Assembly (NCBI GenBank): GCA_024233085.1
Contig: JACKQC010000003.1
Location: 1 to 64,000, forward strand
Length of the DNA stretch: 64,000 bases
Source: Akkermansiaceae bacterium
GTDB taxonomy: Bacteria > Verrucomicrobiota > Verrucomicrobiia > Verrucomicrobiales > DEV007
Direction: 5' to 3'
The position numbers were made by a program, and so were the translations under genes. The notes under the pieces are model-generated. The model saw nothing but the letters and a program-made list of their open reading frames with translations, was not told the origin of the DNA and ran no database searches. Shown piece by piece: positions 16,069-25,506 of the stretch (position 1 is its first letter; the number at the start of each line of letters is the position of its first letter).

Positions 16069-19000
16069 ATGAACACCCGATTCGTCCCCGTTTTTTTCCT
16101 TTTCGTTCTCGCGCTCTTCGCCGCCCGCGGCCCGGCGACGGCGGGTCCGCTGGTTTTGAAGGCACCGACGGCCCTGGCAAGGGCAAGCACATCGTCTTCC
16201 TCGCGGGCGACCACGAGTATCGCTCGGAGGAGACGCTGCCGGCCCTGGCGCGCCTGCTGGCGAAGCATCACGGTTTCAAGTGCACCGTGCTGTTCAACAT
16301 AGACCCGGAGACGGGCGAGATCGTGGCGGGGAACTCGAACATGCCGGGCATGGAGGCGCTCGATTCGGCGGATCTCGCGGTTGTTTTCCTCCGCTTCCAG
16401 GCGTTTCCGGAGGAACAGATGAAGCATCTCGACGCTTATCTGAACCGGGGCGGCCCGGTGGTGGGGCTGCGCACGGCGACCCATGCCTTCAAGGCCAATC
16501 CGGCGCCGTTCACGAAATACGACTTCGATTACAAAGGGAAGGACTACGAACTCGGCTTCGGTCACCAGGTGCTCGGCCAGACCTGGGTGGGCCACTACGG
16601 GACCAATCACAAGCAGAGCACGCGCATCACGCTGGTGCCGGAAAAGGCGGGTCATCCCATCCTGCGCGGGGTGAAGGACGTGTGGGTCGAGGTGGGTGGC
16701 TATGTCGGCGATCCGGTGTCCGGCGAGGTGCTGACGATGGCCCAGCCTCTCAACGGCATGACGCCCGATTCGCCGGCCGATCCGGAGAAACCGCCGATGC
16801 CCAGCGAGTGGACCCGCACCTACAAAAGCGCCTCGGGCAAGGAAGGGAGGGCGTTCACCTCGCTTTACGGCACTTCGGAGGACATCCGCAACGAGGGCTA
16901 TCGGCGTCTCCTGGTGAATGGGATCTTCTGGGCTGTCGGGCTGGAGGACGCCATCAAGCCCGACCTCGATGTGTCTTTTGTCGGTCCTTTCGATCCGAAC
17001 ACCTTCGGCGGAGGCGGCGCCTACGCGCTAGGCATCAAGCCGGAGATGTATGCCGGCTGGGACAGCCCGATTCCGGCGAATCACAACACGCAGAAAACCG
17101 AAGCAAACCCTGCCGCGAAGAAACAGAACGGCAAAGCAGAGGCCAAGAAGGCGGACAAGGCCGCGAAGACCGCGCCGGCTCCGTCGGGTGTGATGGCGAC
17201 TGGCAAGCCGGCCCGCTTTGTCCGTATCGAGCTGCCCGGAGACAAGCGCATTCTCACACTGGCCGAGGTGGAGGTCATCAGCGGAGGCAAGAACGTCGCG
17301 GGCGGCGGCAAGGCGACTCAATCCAGCACCCACGGTGGCGGTGAGGCGCCGAAGGCGATCGATGGCAACAAGAATCCCGACTGGGGCAAGGGCGGGCAGA
17401 CCCACACGGTCAATGCCGGGCAGAAGGAGCCGTGGTGGGAACTCGATCTCGGAAAACCCGTCGATGTGGAAAAGGTGCTCGTCTGGAACCGAAGCGGTTT
17501 CGAAAACCGGCTCGACGGTTTCACCCTTGAAACTGCTCGATGCGGACCGGAAGGAAGTTTTTCGCGTCGCCGGGGTGGCGGCGCCGCAGTCGATGGAGAT
17601 CCAGGTCAAGGATCAGGGCAAGCTCGCCTATCTCACCTATGACGGTAAACCGGGCGAGCCGGCAAAAAAGGCGGCGGCGGAAGTTCCGCGCCCGCCGCGT
17701 CACCCGAACCGGCGCTGGTGCCCGTGCCGGATGGCTACAAGGACCCGTCGCCATTTGCTTTCCAGAAAGGCGACGTGGTGGCCATCCTCGGGAATGGCCT
17801 GCCGGATCGCTTTCAACACGATGGCTGGGTCGAGACCTTGCTGCAGAGCCAACTCTCCGGGAAGGAAGTGACCTTCCGCAACCTGAGCGCGAGCGGTGAC
17901 CGGCCGAATTCCTACCCGCGCAGCAAGGGGCACATCCACATGACCGATTACCTTCGCAAGGTGAAGGCCGACGCGGTGTTCGCGTTTTTCGGTTACAACG
18001 AGTCGTTCGACGGCGTGGAAAAGGCCGACGACTACCGCAAGCTGCTGATCGAATTCGTTCGTAACATTCGCGGTACCCAGGCGAACGGGAAGAGTTTCCC
18101 GCGCATCGTCCTGTTCAGTCCGATCGCCCACGAGGACACGAAGAATCCCAATTTGCCCGACGGAAAGAGCACAACGCCCAGCTTGAGGCCTACACGAAGG
18201 CCACCGAGGCGGCGGCGAAGGAGGCGGGAGTCGGCTTTGTCGACCTGTTCCACCCGTCCCTGGCGTTTTTCCAGAAGGCGGAAAAGCCGCTCACGATCAA
18301 CGGGGTGCATCTCAACGAGGAAGGCAACCGCCTGCTCTCCGAGGTGATCGCCTCCGCGCTCTTCGGCAAGCCGGTGGCGGCGTCTTCGGAGCTGGACGCT
18401 CTGCGCGACGCTGTGATCGACAAGGATTATGCCTGGAACAACCGCTACCGCGCCCGGGATGGAAACGACGTGTGGGGCGGCCGGTCGACGCTGGCCTTCG
18501 TCGATGGACAGACCAACGCCGAAGTGCTCCAGCATGAGCAAACGATGTTCGATGTGATGACGGCGAACCGCGACAAGCGCGTCTGGGCGCTGGCACAGGG
18601 ACGTGACTTCCAGGTGGATGACAGCGATGTGCCGAAACCGGTGGTGGTGAAATCGAATGTCGGCGGGGGCAGCAAGAGCAGCAGCGCTCAAAAGGAAGGC
18701 CGGCTGGACTACGTCACCGGCGAGGAGGGGATCAAGCACATGGCGGTGCCGAAGGGATTCCAGGTGAACCTCTTTGCCGACGAATCGCGGTTCCCGGAAC
18801 TGGTCAATCCGGTGCAGATGCAGGTCGACACCAAGGGCCGAATCTGGGCGGCGGTCTGGCCGACGTATCCGAAATGGGAACCACTCAAGGAGATGAAGGA
18901 CGCCCTCGTCATTCTTCACGACGACGACAAGGATGGCCGGGCCGACCGCGTCACGGAATTTGCCCGCGTGCAGAACCCGCTGGGCTTCGAGTTCTGGAAT

Positions 19001-20599
19001 GGCGGCGTGATCGTGACCTCGGCGCCGGACCTTCTTTTTCTCAAGGACACCGATGGAGACGATGTCGCCGACGTGCGCGAAGTGATCCTGCAGGGGCTGG
19101 ATTTCGCCGACACGCACCACGGCGCCAACAATCTGATCTACGGACCCGACGGCGGCATCTATTGGCAGAGCGGGGTTTTCATGGTGCACAATCACGAACA
19201 TCCCTGGGGCCCGTCCCTGCAGGCGGAAGCCAGCGCAATGTATCGCTTCGATCCGCGCCGGTTCACCATCGCGATGCACGCGGCGAACTCGCCAAACCCG
19301 CACGGCATTTCCTTCGACCGCTGGGGCTACCACTACGCCACCGACGGCACCGGCGGCCGGGCCTACCAGGTGAGGCCCGAGGGCAATGGCTTCAAGATGC
19401 ATGAGCTTCTGAAGAAGGAGGTCCGTCCCGTGACGTCGAGCGAAGTGCTCAGCAGCACGCACTTTCCCGACGAGATGCAGGGCGACTTCCTGATCTGCAA
19501 CGTGATCGGATTCCTCGGCATCAAGCATTACCACCTCGACCGCAATGCGGAAACGGGCGCCGTGTGGGGCGAGCCGGCGGGCGCTGAACTCAGCGTCAAC
19601 ACCGTCAATGCCGACGGCACCACGACGCCGGACTCCTCGCGTGGGTTGCTGATGAGCGGCGACAAGAATTTCCGTCCCAGCGACATCGTCTTCGGCGAGG
19701 ACGGGGCGCTCTATTTCTCCGACTGGCACAATGTCATCATCGGCCACATGCAGCACAACGTGCGCGACCCCAATCGCGACCACCTGCACGGCCGCATCTA
19801 CCGCATGATCTATCCCTCGCGTCCCTTGCAGAAGCCGGTCGCCATCGATGGCCAGCCGATCGCGGCCCTGCTCGACAATCTGAAGCATCCCACCGACAGC
19901 GTGCGCCAGCGGACCCGTGTCGAACTCAGCGAGCTGCCCACCGACGAGGTCATCGCCGCGGTGAAGGAGTGGGTGAAACAATTCGATCCCAACAAGAAAG
20001 AGGACGCCCATGCCCTGATCGAGGCGCTCTGGGTGTACCAGCAGCACAACGTCCGCAATGTCGAGCTGCTCGGGCAGCTCCTGAAATCGCCCGAGCCGCA
20101 TGCCCGGATCGCGGCGACCACGGCCCAGCACCTGTGGTTCAATGTCGAGTCGACCATGCACGGTGGGGTCATCGGCGGCGAGTTGACGGAATCCACGGAG
20201 AAGTCGGGCATTCTCAGCGACACGCCCGACCTCACCACCATCCGGGTGGCGACCGTGCCCGAGCGGCTCATGTACGATGTGAAGGAGCTCTCGGTGAAGG
20301 CCGGGAAGAAGATCAAGCTGACCTTCGCCAATCCCGACTTCATGCCCCACAATTTCCTCATCGTGAACCCCGGCAAGGCCGACGACGTGGCGATGAAGGC
20401 TATCGCCCTCGGCGCCAGGGGCTTCGAACTCGGCTTCATCCCGGAAAGCCCGGACATCCTCTGGCACACCAAGCTGCTGGATCACGGGCAGGAGGAAGTC
20501 CTCGAGTTCACCGCCCCGGAGAAGCCCGGCGACTACCCGTATGTGTGCTCCTTCCCCGGGCACCACATCATCATGCGCGGCGTGATGAAGGTGAAGTAA
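16069..20599 (+). pseudogene. giant ThuA - discoidin - SGNH - PVC dehydrogenase - cupredoxin protein, broken by four frameshifts
   Basis: A signal peptide starts at the ATG at 16069. After a one-base loss near 16156 the ThuA domain follows (GKGKHIVFLAGDHEYRSEE, TVLFNIDPETGEI, GGPVVGLRTATHAF, WVGHYGTNHK). Then come a Lys/Ala linker, a discoidin domain (ARFVRIELPG, WWELDLGKPVDVEKVLVWNR; frame break near 17527), an SGNH-like domain (GDVVAILGNGLPDR, NGVHLNEEGNRL; breaks near 17688 and 18166), and a PVC-type dehydrogenase propeller (PKGFQVNLFAD, HHGANNLIYGPDGGIYW, NPHGISFDRWGYHY). HEAT-like helices and a blue-copper domain close the protein. All four copper ligand types remain in the last domain: His in DFMPHNF, then Cys, His and Met in YVCSFPGHHIIM. 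Restored length is about 1510 residues. Related fused proteins are known in this phylum. The last 764 residues (18305-20599) form an uninterrupted frame. Confidence 0.8.
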
Positions 20600-20696
20600 G
20601 GGAAACGCGGTTTTTTGACAGGATTCACAAGATTCACGGAATGCGATGGTTGGTAATTCCGCCGTTTCTGGCTGATTTGGAAAAGGAAGAAACGAC

Positions 20697-22100
20697 ATGA
20701 AATTTCTCGTCCGATTCTTGGTGGTTGGCCTCGGTTTGACCGCCGCGACCTTCCTTCGAGCGGCGAACGAGCCGGTCGGACCGCCGAACATCGTTTTCAT
20801 CGCCATCGATGACCTGAACGACTGGGTCGGTTGCCTCGGCGGGAATCCCGATGTGAAGACGCCGCATATGGACCGGCTGGCGGAGCGGGGACTGCTTTTC
20901 ACCAATGCCCATTGCCAGGTGCCGGTATGCATGGGCTCGCGGGTCTCGGTGTTTTCGGGAAAGCTCGCCTCCACGACGGGATGCTACGAGTTCAACGCCG
21001 AGTTTCACCAGGCTCCCACCCTGGCGAACGACCTGCCCATCCCCCTGCTCTTCAAGCGGCAGGGATATCACACGTTGGGTGGAGGAAAACTGCTTCACTC
21101 CGGCTTCCAGGGACGGCTGGCGGAGACCTTCGATGTCCAACTGTCGCCGGGCCGCAATCCCACCCCGAAGGCCATGATGAATTGGCCTGTGAAGGTCTGG
21201 GACTTCGGACCGTTTCCCGAGCGGGACGAGGAGATGGGCGATCACCAACTCGCCGCGGAGGCGGCTGAGTTCCTGGGGCAGGCTCAGTCCAAGCCGTTCT
21301 TCCTGGCGGTCGGTTTTCATCGGCCCCATGTGCCGCTGCATGTGCCGAAACCATGGTTCGATCTCTACGACCGGGATGCCCTGACCCTGCCGAAGGCGCC
21401 GATCGAGGACATGGACGACATTCCCGAGAGCGACATCACCCGGCAAAAAGCCATCGCCCCCTCCCATGCCGAGGTGCTGAAATCCGGAAAATGGCGCGAC
21501 CTCGTTCACGCCTACCTCGCCTGCATCAGCTTCGTCGACCACTGCGTCGGGATGGTCGCCGATGCCGCGATGGAGGGACCGAACGCCGGGAACACCGTGC
21601 TGGTGCTCTGGAGCGATCATGGGTTTCACCTCGGTGAAAAGCAGCACTGGGCCAAGCGCACCCTCTGGGCCGAGTCCACCCGCGCGCCGCTGATCTTCGC
21701 GGGCCGGGGCATCCCGCACGGGGCGCGGACCGACGCGCCGGTCGGACTGGTCGATCTGTATCCGACACTTTGCGAACTGGCCGGGGTTCCCGTCCCCGAG
21801 GGGCGGGACGGTGTGAGCCTGAGACCGCTGATTGACGACCCCACGGCGGACTGGGACCGCGCCGTCGTGTCCACCTGGCTACCCAACAACCATTCCATCG
21901 TCGACCGCGACTGGCGCTACATTCACTACGCCGACGGCGGGGAGGAACTCTACGACCATCGGAACGACGCGGACGAATTTACCAATCTCGCCTCAGATCC
22001 CCGGTTCGCCGACGTCAAGAAGCGGCTCGCGTCTTGGCTGCCCAAGCAAAATGTGCCGCTGCTGAAGGTTCCTGGCGCGAAGGCGAAGAAGGGGGAGTGA
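20697..22100 (+). CDS. sulfatase, iduronate-2-sulfatase-like
   Basis: 467 residues with a signal peptide (cleavage near RAAN). Sulfatase fold: metal site NIVFIAIDDLNDW, substrate region HRPHVPLHVPKPW, second metal site WSDHGFHLGEKQHW. The sequence around the catalytic Cys78 is C-M-G-S-R rather than the usual C-x-P/A-x-R; the Cys that becomes formylglycine and the Arg are both present. Members remove sulfate esters from polysaccharides outside the cytoplasm. An SGNH hydrolase gene follows after 38 bases, so they are probably cotranscribed. Confidence 0.9.
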   Translation: MKFLVRFLVVGLGLTAATFLRAANEPVGPPNIVFIAIDDLNDWVGCLGGNPDVKTPHMDRLAERGLLFTNAHCQVPVCMGSRVSVFSGKLASTTGCYEFNAEFHQAPTLANDLPIPLLFKRQGYHTLGGGKLLHSGFQGRLAETFDVQLSPGRNPTPKAMMNWPVKVWDFGPFPERDEEMGDHQLAAEAAEFLGQAQSKPFFLAVGFHRPHVPLHVPKPWFDLYDRDALTLPKAPIEDMDDIPESDITRQKAIAPSHAEVLKSGKWRDLVHAYLACISFVDHCVGMVADAAMEGPNAGNTVLVLWSDHGFHLGEKQHWAKRTLWAESTRAPLIFAGRGIPHGARTDAPVGLVDLYPTLCELAGVPVPEGRDGVSLRPLIDDPTADWDRAVVSTWLPNNHSIVDRDWRYIHYADGGEELYDHRNDADEFTNLASDPRFADVKKRLASWLPKQNVPLLKVPGAKAKKGE

Positions 22101-22138
22101 AAGGCGCCAAGTTTCCGATTCCCAAATCCACCAAGTCA

Positions 22139-22858
22139 ATGAAAGCCCGTTGTTCCGCCCTCCTGATTGCCCTGCTCGTTTTTCGGACCTTCGTTGCCCT
22201 CGCCGCCGATGAGGCGCCGAAGGAAACCGACTCGCGTCTTCAGTCCGACGGGAAAGGATGGCGGCTCGATCAGGCGAAGATCGTCGATCCCGAGCGTCCG
22301 CGGGTGCTTCTAATCGGCGACTCGATCCTGAATGGCTACCTCAAGCAAGTCGTCACCGCCCTGGAGGGGAAAGTCTATGTCGACGCGTGGGTGAATCCCT
22401 ACTGCCAGTCCGATCATCTCAATCAGAAGATTCTGCCCGAGGTGCTCGCCCACGGTCCCTATGATGTGGTGCATTTCAATATGGGGCTCCACGGCTGGCA
22501 GGAGGGGCGGATCAAACCGGGCACCTTCGAACCGCTCACGAAGGGCTACGTCGAGGTGCTGCGCGCCAAGCTGCCAAAGGCAACGCTGATCTGGGCTAGC
22601 AGCACACCGGTAACGGTGAAGGACATGCCCACCGAGCTGGACTCCGAGATCGATCCCGTCATCATCGACCACAACCGGATGGCCGCGAAGGTGATGGCGG
22701 AGATGGACGTCCCGGTGAATGACTTTTACGCCCTGCTCGTGAATCACCGCGACCTCGCCCGCGGCGACCGCTTCCACTGGACCGCCCCCGCCTACCAGGT
22801 CCTCGCGGATCAGGTGGTGAAGTCCGTCCTCGAATCGCTGCCGGCGGCGCGGAAGTGA
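22139..22858 (+). CDS. secreted SGNH/GDSL hydrolase (esterase)
   Basis: 239 residues. A signal peptide (LLIALLVFRTFVALA) is followed by block I VLLIGDSILNGY with the catalytic Ser, block III FNMGLHGW (the family's N is replaced by MGLH), and block V DRFHWTAPAY with the catalytic His. Related proteins deacetylate carbohydrates. The ATG at 22139 was chosen because the signal peptide begins there. It closely follows a sulfatase gene on the same strand; together they may strip sulfate and acyl groups from a glycan (inference). Confidence 0.85.
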   Translation: MKARCSALLIALLVFRTFVALAADEAPKETDSRLQSDGKGWRLDQAKIVDPERPRVLLIGDSILNGYLKQVVTALEGKVYVDAWVNPYCQSDHLNQKILPEVLAHGPYDVVHFNMGLHGWQEGRIKPGTFEPLTKGYVEVLRAKLPKATLIWASSTPVTVKDMPTELDSEIDPVIIDHNRMAAKVMAEMDVPVNDFYALLVNHRDLARGDRFHWTAPAYQVLADQVVKSVLESLPAARK

Positions 22859-22872
22859 GGGCTGGGCGATCC

Positions 22873-22917
22873 GATCCAACAGGGTTGGGTCGGTGATCGA
22901 ACAGGGTCGAGTCGAAA
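22873..22917. repeat. family A interspersed repeat, copy 3 (tandem half-sites)
   Basis: CAACAGGGTTGGGTCGGTGATC followed by GAACAGGGTCGAGTCG. The two half-sites point the same way, unlike other copies, so no long hairpin forms. It lies between convergent genes. Confidence 0.75.
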
Positions 22918-22931
22918 GTGGTCAGCCGCCG

Positions 22932-24263
22932 TCACTCTGACTTCAACCCCACCGTGTTCACCGCGATGACACGATACTGGTGCGTTTTGCCGGCTTCGGC
23001 CGTGGTGTCGGTGTAGTGCATCGTGGCCAGCGGGACGACGGGGGTGTCGCTGTATTGCAGTCCCTGAAACAGGGGACGGCCGAAGGGGTTCTTCGGTTCC
23101 TCGGGGACGGAGGCGATCGCTTTGCCGTCGCGCTCGATGATGAACTGGGCGAGACCGCTTTCGAGGTCGGCGTCGGCTTCCCAGGTCAATTCGTTGCCTT
23201 TGACCTGAAGATTCACCGGCGCGGGCGGCGGGGTGGTGTCGCCGATGGCGGTGTCGGTCACGTACTGGCTCCACTGTTTGGCGATCGCCTCGGAGGGAAG
23301 CCAGATCGCCTTTTTCGGGTCGCCGTCGAACTGCGCGGCGGGCTTGGGCTCGGTCGTGAGCAAGGCGGCGAGCCACGCGCCGTCTGTCGGCATGGGTTTC
23401 AGGGGATCACCGGCCTTTTCCGGAAGCCGCGCGCCGAGGCAGTGGTCGAGCCAGGCGATGGAAAAGTAGCGCTGGTTGCCGCACTCGTGGGCGGTAAAGG
23501 GATCGACCGCGATGCCGATGAGCGCCCCCTTGCCGCGCATCACGGTGAAAAAGGCTTCGTTGGCCGGCCAGGCACCCGCGAAGCGGCCTTCCTTCACGGT
23601 GACGCCTTCCTTGGTGCCGAGGTTGCACATGATGGGCACGCTGATCGCCGCGTCGGGAACGGAGTAGGGTTTGATCGTGGGCCGATCGGGATTGGCGGTC
23701 ATCAGCGGCACGCCGGAGCGCAGCAGGGTGGCGGCCACGCGATCGGGATGGAGCAGCGTCATGCCGCCGCACCAGTGTCCGCCGCCGCTATGGCCCCACA
23801 GTGCCCACGGCACGGTGGCCAACTCGGGATGACCGCATTGTGTTCCGAGTTCGGCGAGGGCGCGCTGGAAGGCAGCGTCGGAACCGTTGCGGGGATCGCA
23901 CCACATTTGGCAGTCGGCCTCCTGCGGTTGTTCATAGGAAGGAGAGAGCAGGGCGCAGCCGTGCTTTTTCGCGAGCGCCTGCCAGTGCAGGTCGAAGGCG
24001 CCTGTCTGCCCCGACTTGCACGACCCCTCGCCGCAGCCGTGCTGGTGCACGATGACGCCTCGCAGGGTGTCCACGTTGCTGGGAATCCACACGGTGTATT
24101 GCACGGGATAGATCAATTCGCCCGGTTTCGTCGAGGCGTCGTAGCGAACCCGGTAGTAGGGCGGTTCGGCCGCCGGCGCCTGGTCGTAGGGCGGCTGTTG
24201 GGCGCGAAGCGCGGGAGTGAGCAGGAAAATGGCGAGGATGGTGGGGAAAAGGCGGGTGTTCAT
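22932..24263 (-). CDS. secreted alpha/beta hydrolase with C-terminal fibronectin-like domain
   Basis: 443 residues, signal peptide ending near LRAQ. The hydrolase core includes GVIVHQHGCGEG, the nucleophile elbow ALWGHSGGGHWCGG (Ser in GHSGG) and a His near FTAHECGNQRYFSIAW. The last 100 residues (PPAPVNLQVKGNELTWEADADLESG) look like a fibronectin type III or similar beta-sandwich, often used for binding polymers. It resembles polyhydroxybutyrate-depolymerase/feruloyl-esterase-like enzymes; the true substrate cannot be read from sequence. Several Cys pairs suggest disulfides outside the cytoplasm. Confidence 0.8.
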   Translation of the reverse strand: MNTRLFPTILAIFLLTPALRAQQPPYDQAPAAEPPYYRVRYDASTKPGELIYPVQYTVWIPSNVDTLRGVIVHQHGCGEGSCKSGQTGAFDLHWQALAKKHGCALLSPSYEQPQEADCQMWCDPRNGSDAAFQRALAELGTQCGHPELATVPWALWGHSGGGHWCGGMTLLHPDRVAATLLRSGVPLMTANPDRPTIKPYSVPDAAISVPIMCNLGTKEGVTVKEGRFAGAWPANEAFFTVMRGKGALIGIAVDPFTAHECGNQRYFSIAWLDHCLGARLPEKAGDPLKPMPTDGAWLAALLTTEPKPAAQFDGDPKKAIWLPSEAIAKQWSQYVTDTAIGDTTPPPAPVNLQVKGNELTWEADADLESGLAQFIIERDGKAIASVPEEPKNPFGRPLFQGLQYSDTPVVPLATMHYTDTTAEAGKTHQYRVIAVNTVGLKSE

Positions 24264-24332
24264 GGGGTTGGGAAAGGAGTGGTGGAGTTTTGGAGTGGTG
24301 GATATCCACGGGTTCGTGGATTTGGCGCATTC

Positions 24333-25277
24333 TCACGCGCCGACGGCTTTCCGCATCGCGGCGATGGTGGAGGCACAGGCGGGTTCGTTTTCCATCGCGT
24401 TGAGCGGCTGGTTGAAGGGCTCCGGGCGGATCGGTCCGTCATAGCCGATTTTGATCAGCGCGCCGATGAAGGTCGACACGGGAATGATGCCGGTGGCGGC
24501 GGGCAGTTCGCGCTGGTTGTCCATCTGGTCGCGTTTTTCGAGTCCGGTGGGCGCGTCGTTGAGGTCCACGGTGACAACGTCCTCGTTCTTTAGGGCGAGC
24601 AGGTCCGCCTCGGTGTCGTTCGCGGTCCACCAGTGCCAGGTGTCGAGGACGTGGCCGACATTGCCGGTGCCGATGGCGGCAATGAGTTCGCGGGTTTCGG
24701 CCATGGTGTGAAGGAAGGGGTAGCGTCCCTTTACCAACAGCAGTTGCGTGCCGACATACTCGAGTCCGAGGCGGATGCCGTGATCCTTGAGGATCTTCGC
24801 GGCCTCGCGGAGTCGGGCGGCGTGCTGGTCGAAATTCTGCCGATAGGTCAACTCGTCATGACTCGGCGAGAGCCAGGTGCCGATCCGGGTCGCTCCGGCG
24901 CGTTGCAGGCCCTCGGCCAGGCGAGGCAGTTTGGCCAAGCCGTCGCGAAAGGTGGCATCGTCCTTCCGGAAATCGACCGGCAGGCCCGCCGCCGCCCAGG
25001 CGAGGTGCTTCGCCTTTAGGTCGCCGAGAGTTTCCTGAAGCTCGGCGTCGCTCATCCCGGCCAGTTCCTCTGCTCGGGGCTCGACGGATTCGAATCCGTG
25101 GCAGTGCGCCAACTCGTTCAGTTCCCGCTGGGTTTGCACCTTCACCCCGATGCTGCCCGGCGTCAGAGCTAGGGTAAACTGAGGCGTTGGGGAGGCGGAT
25201 GTCTCCGCCGACAGGGCGGCGGGCAGCGTGGTGGCGGCCAGGGCCACGGAGGAACGGACAAAGGTGCGGCGATTCAT
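24333..25277 (-). CDS. Tat-exported sugar phosphate isomerase/epimerase-like protein
   Basis: 314 residues. The N-terminus MNRRTFVRSSVALAATT is a twin-arginine signal. The rest is a xylose-isomerase-like TIM barrel: GFESVEPRAEEL, LGLEYVGTQ, GHVLDTWHWW, DVVTVDLNDAP, DGPIRPEPFN, with the metal-binding Glu/Asp/His set in place. Such proteins are plentiful in planctomycetes and verrucomicrobia, with mostly unknown substrates. The ATG at 25277 gives the Tat signal; longer frames upstream lack any signal. Confidence 0.85.
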   Translation of the reverse strand: MNRRTFVRSSVALAATTLPAALSAETSASPTPQFTLALTPGSIGVKVQTQRELNELAHCHGFESVEPRAEELAGMSDAELQETLGDLKAKHLAWAAAGLPVDFRKDDATFRDGLAKLPRLAEGLQRAGATRIGTWLSPSHDELTYRQNFDQHAARLREAAKILKDHGIRLGLEYVGTQLLLVKGRYPFLHTMAETRELIAAIGTGNVGHVLDTWHWWTANDTEADLLALKNEDVVTVDLNDAPTGLEKRDQMDNQRELPAATGIIPVSTFIGALIKIGYDGPIRPEPFNQPLNAMENEPACASTIAAMRKAVGA

Positions 25278-25506
25278 CCGGCGACCTTGGCAGGAAACGC
25301 GAAATCGGTCAACGGGCGCGCCTGTGTGAGGGATCCGGGGGGATTTCCACTTGGCGAACGGGGATTGGTTCCCTAAAACGAAGGCTTTCCCTTTCGAAGC
25401 CGCGGGATTTTCGAAGCGAACTTTTCGGGTAGAACAGGACGCGGTTCGACCAGGACATACGAAAAGGAGGCCTTGAGAAAGCGACAACGGCATAGTAGAC
25501 CAATCC

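Noticed and set aside
18032..20974. A 980-codon minus-strand open frame opposite the giant ThuA-dehydrogenase gene
   Set aside because: No recognisable domain, and the plus strand encodes dehydrogenase and copper-domain motifs.
22932..24263. Reading the alpha/beta hydrolase as a chlorophyllase or dienelactone hydrolase
   Set aside because: The core fits several hydrolase groups equally and the fibronectin-like tail points to a polymer-binding enzyme; a specific name is not justified.
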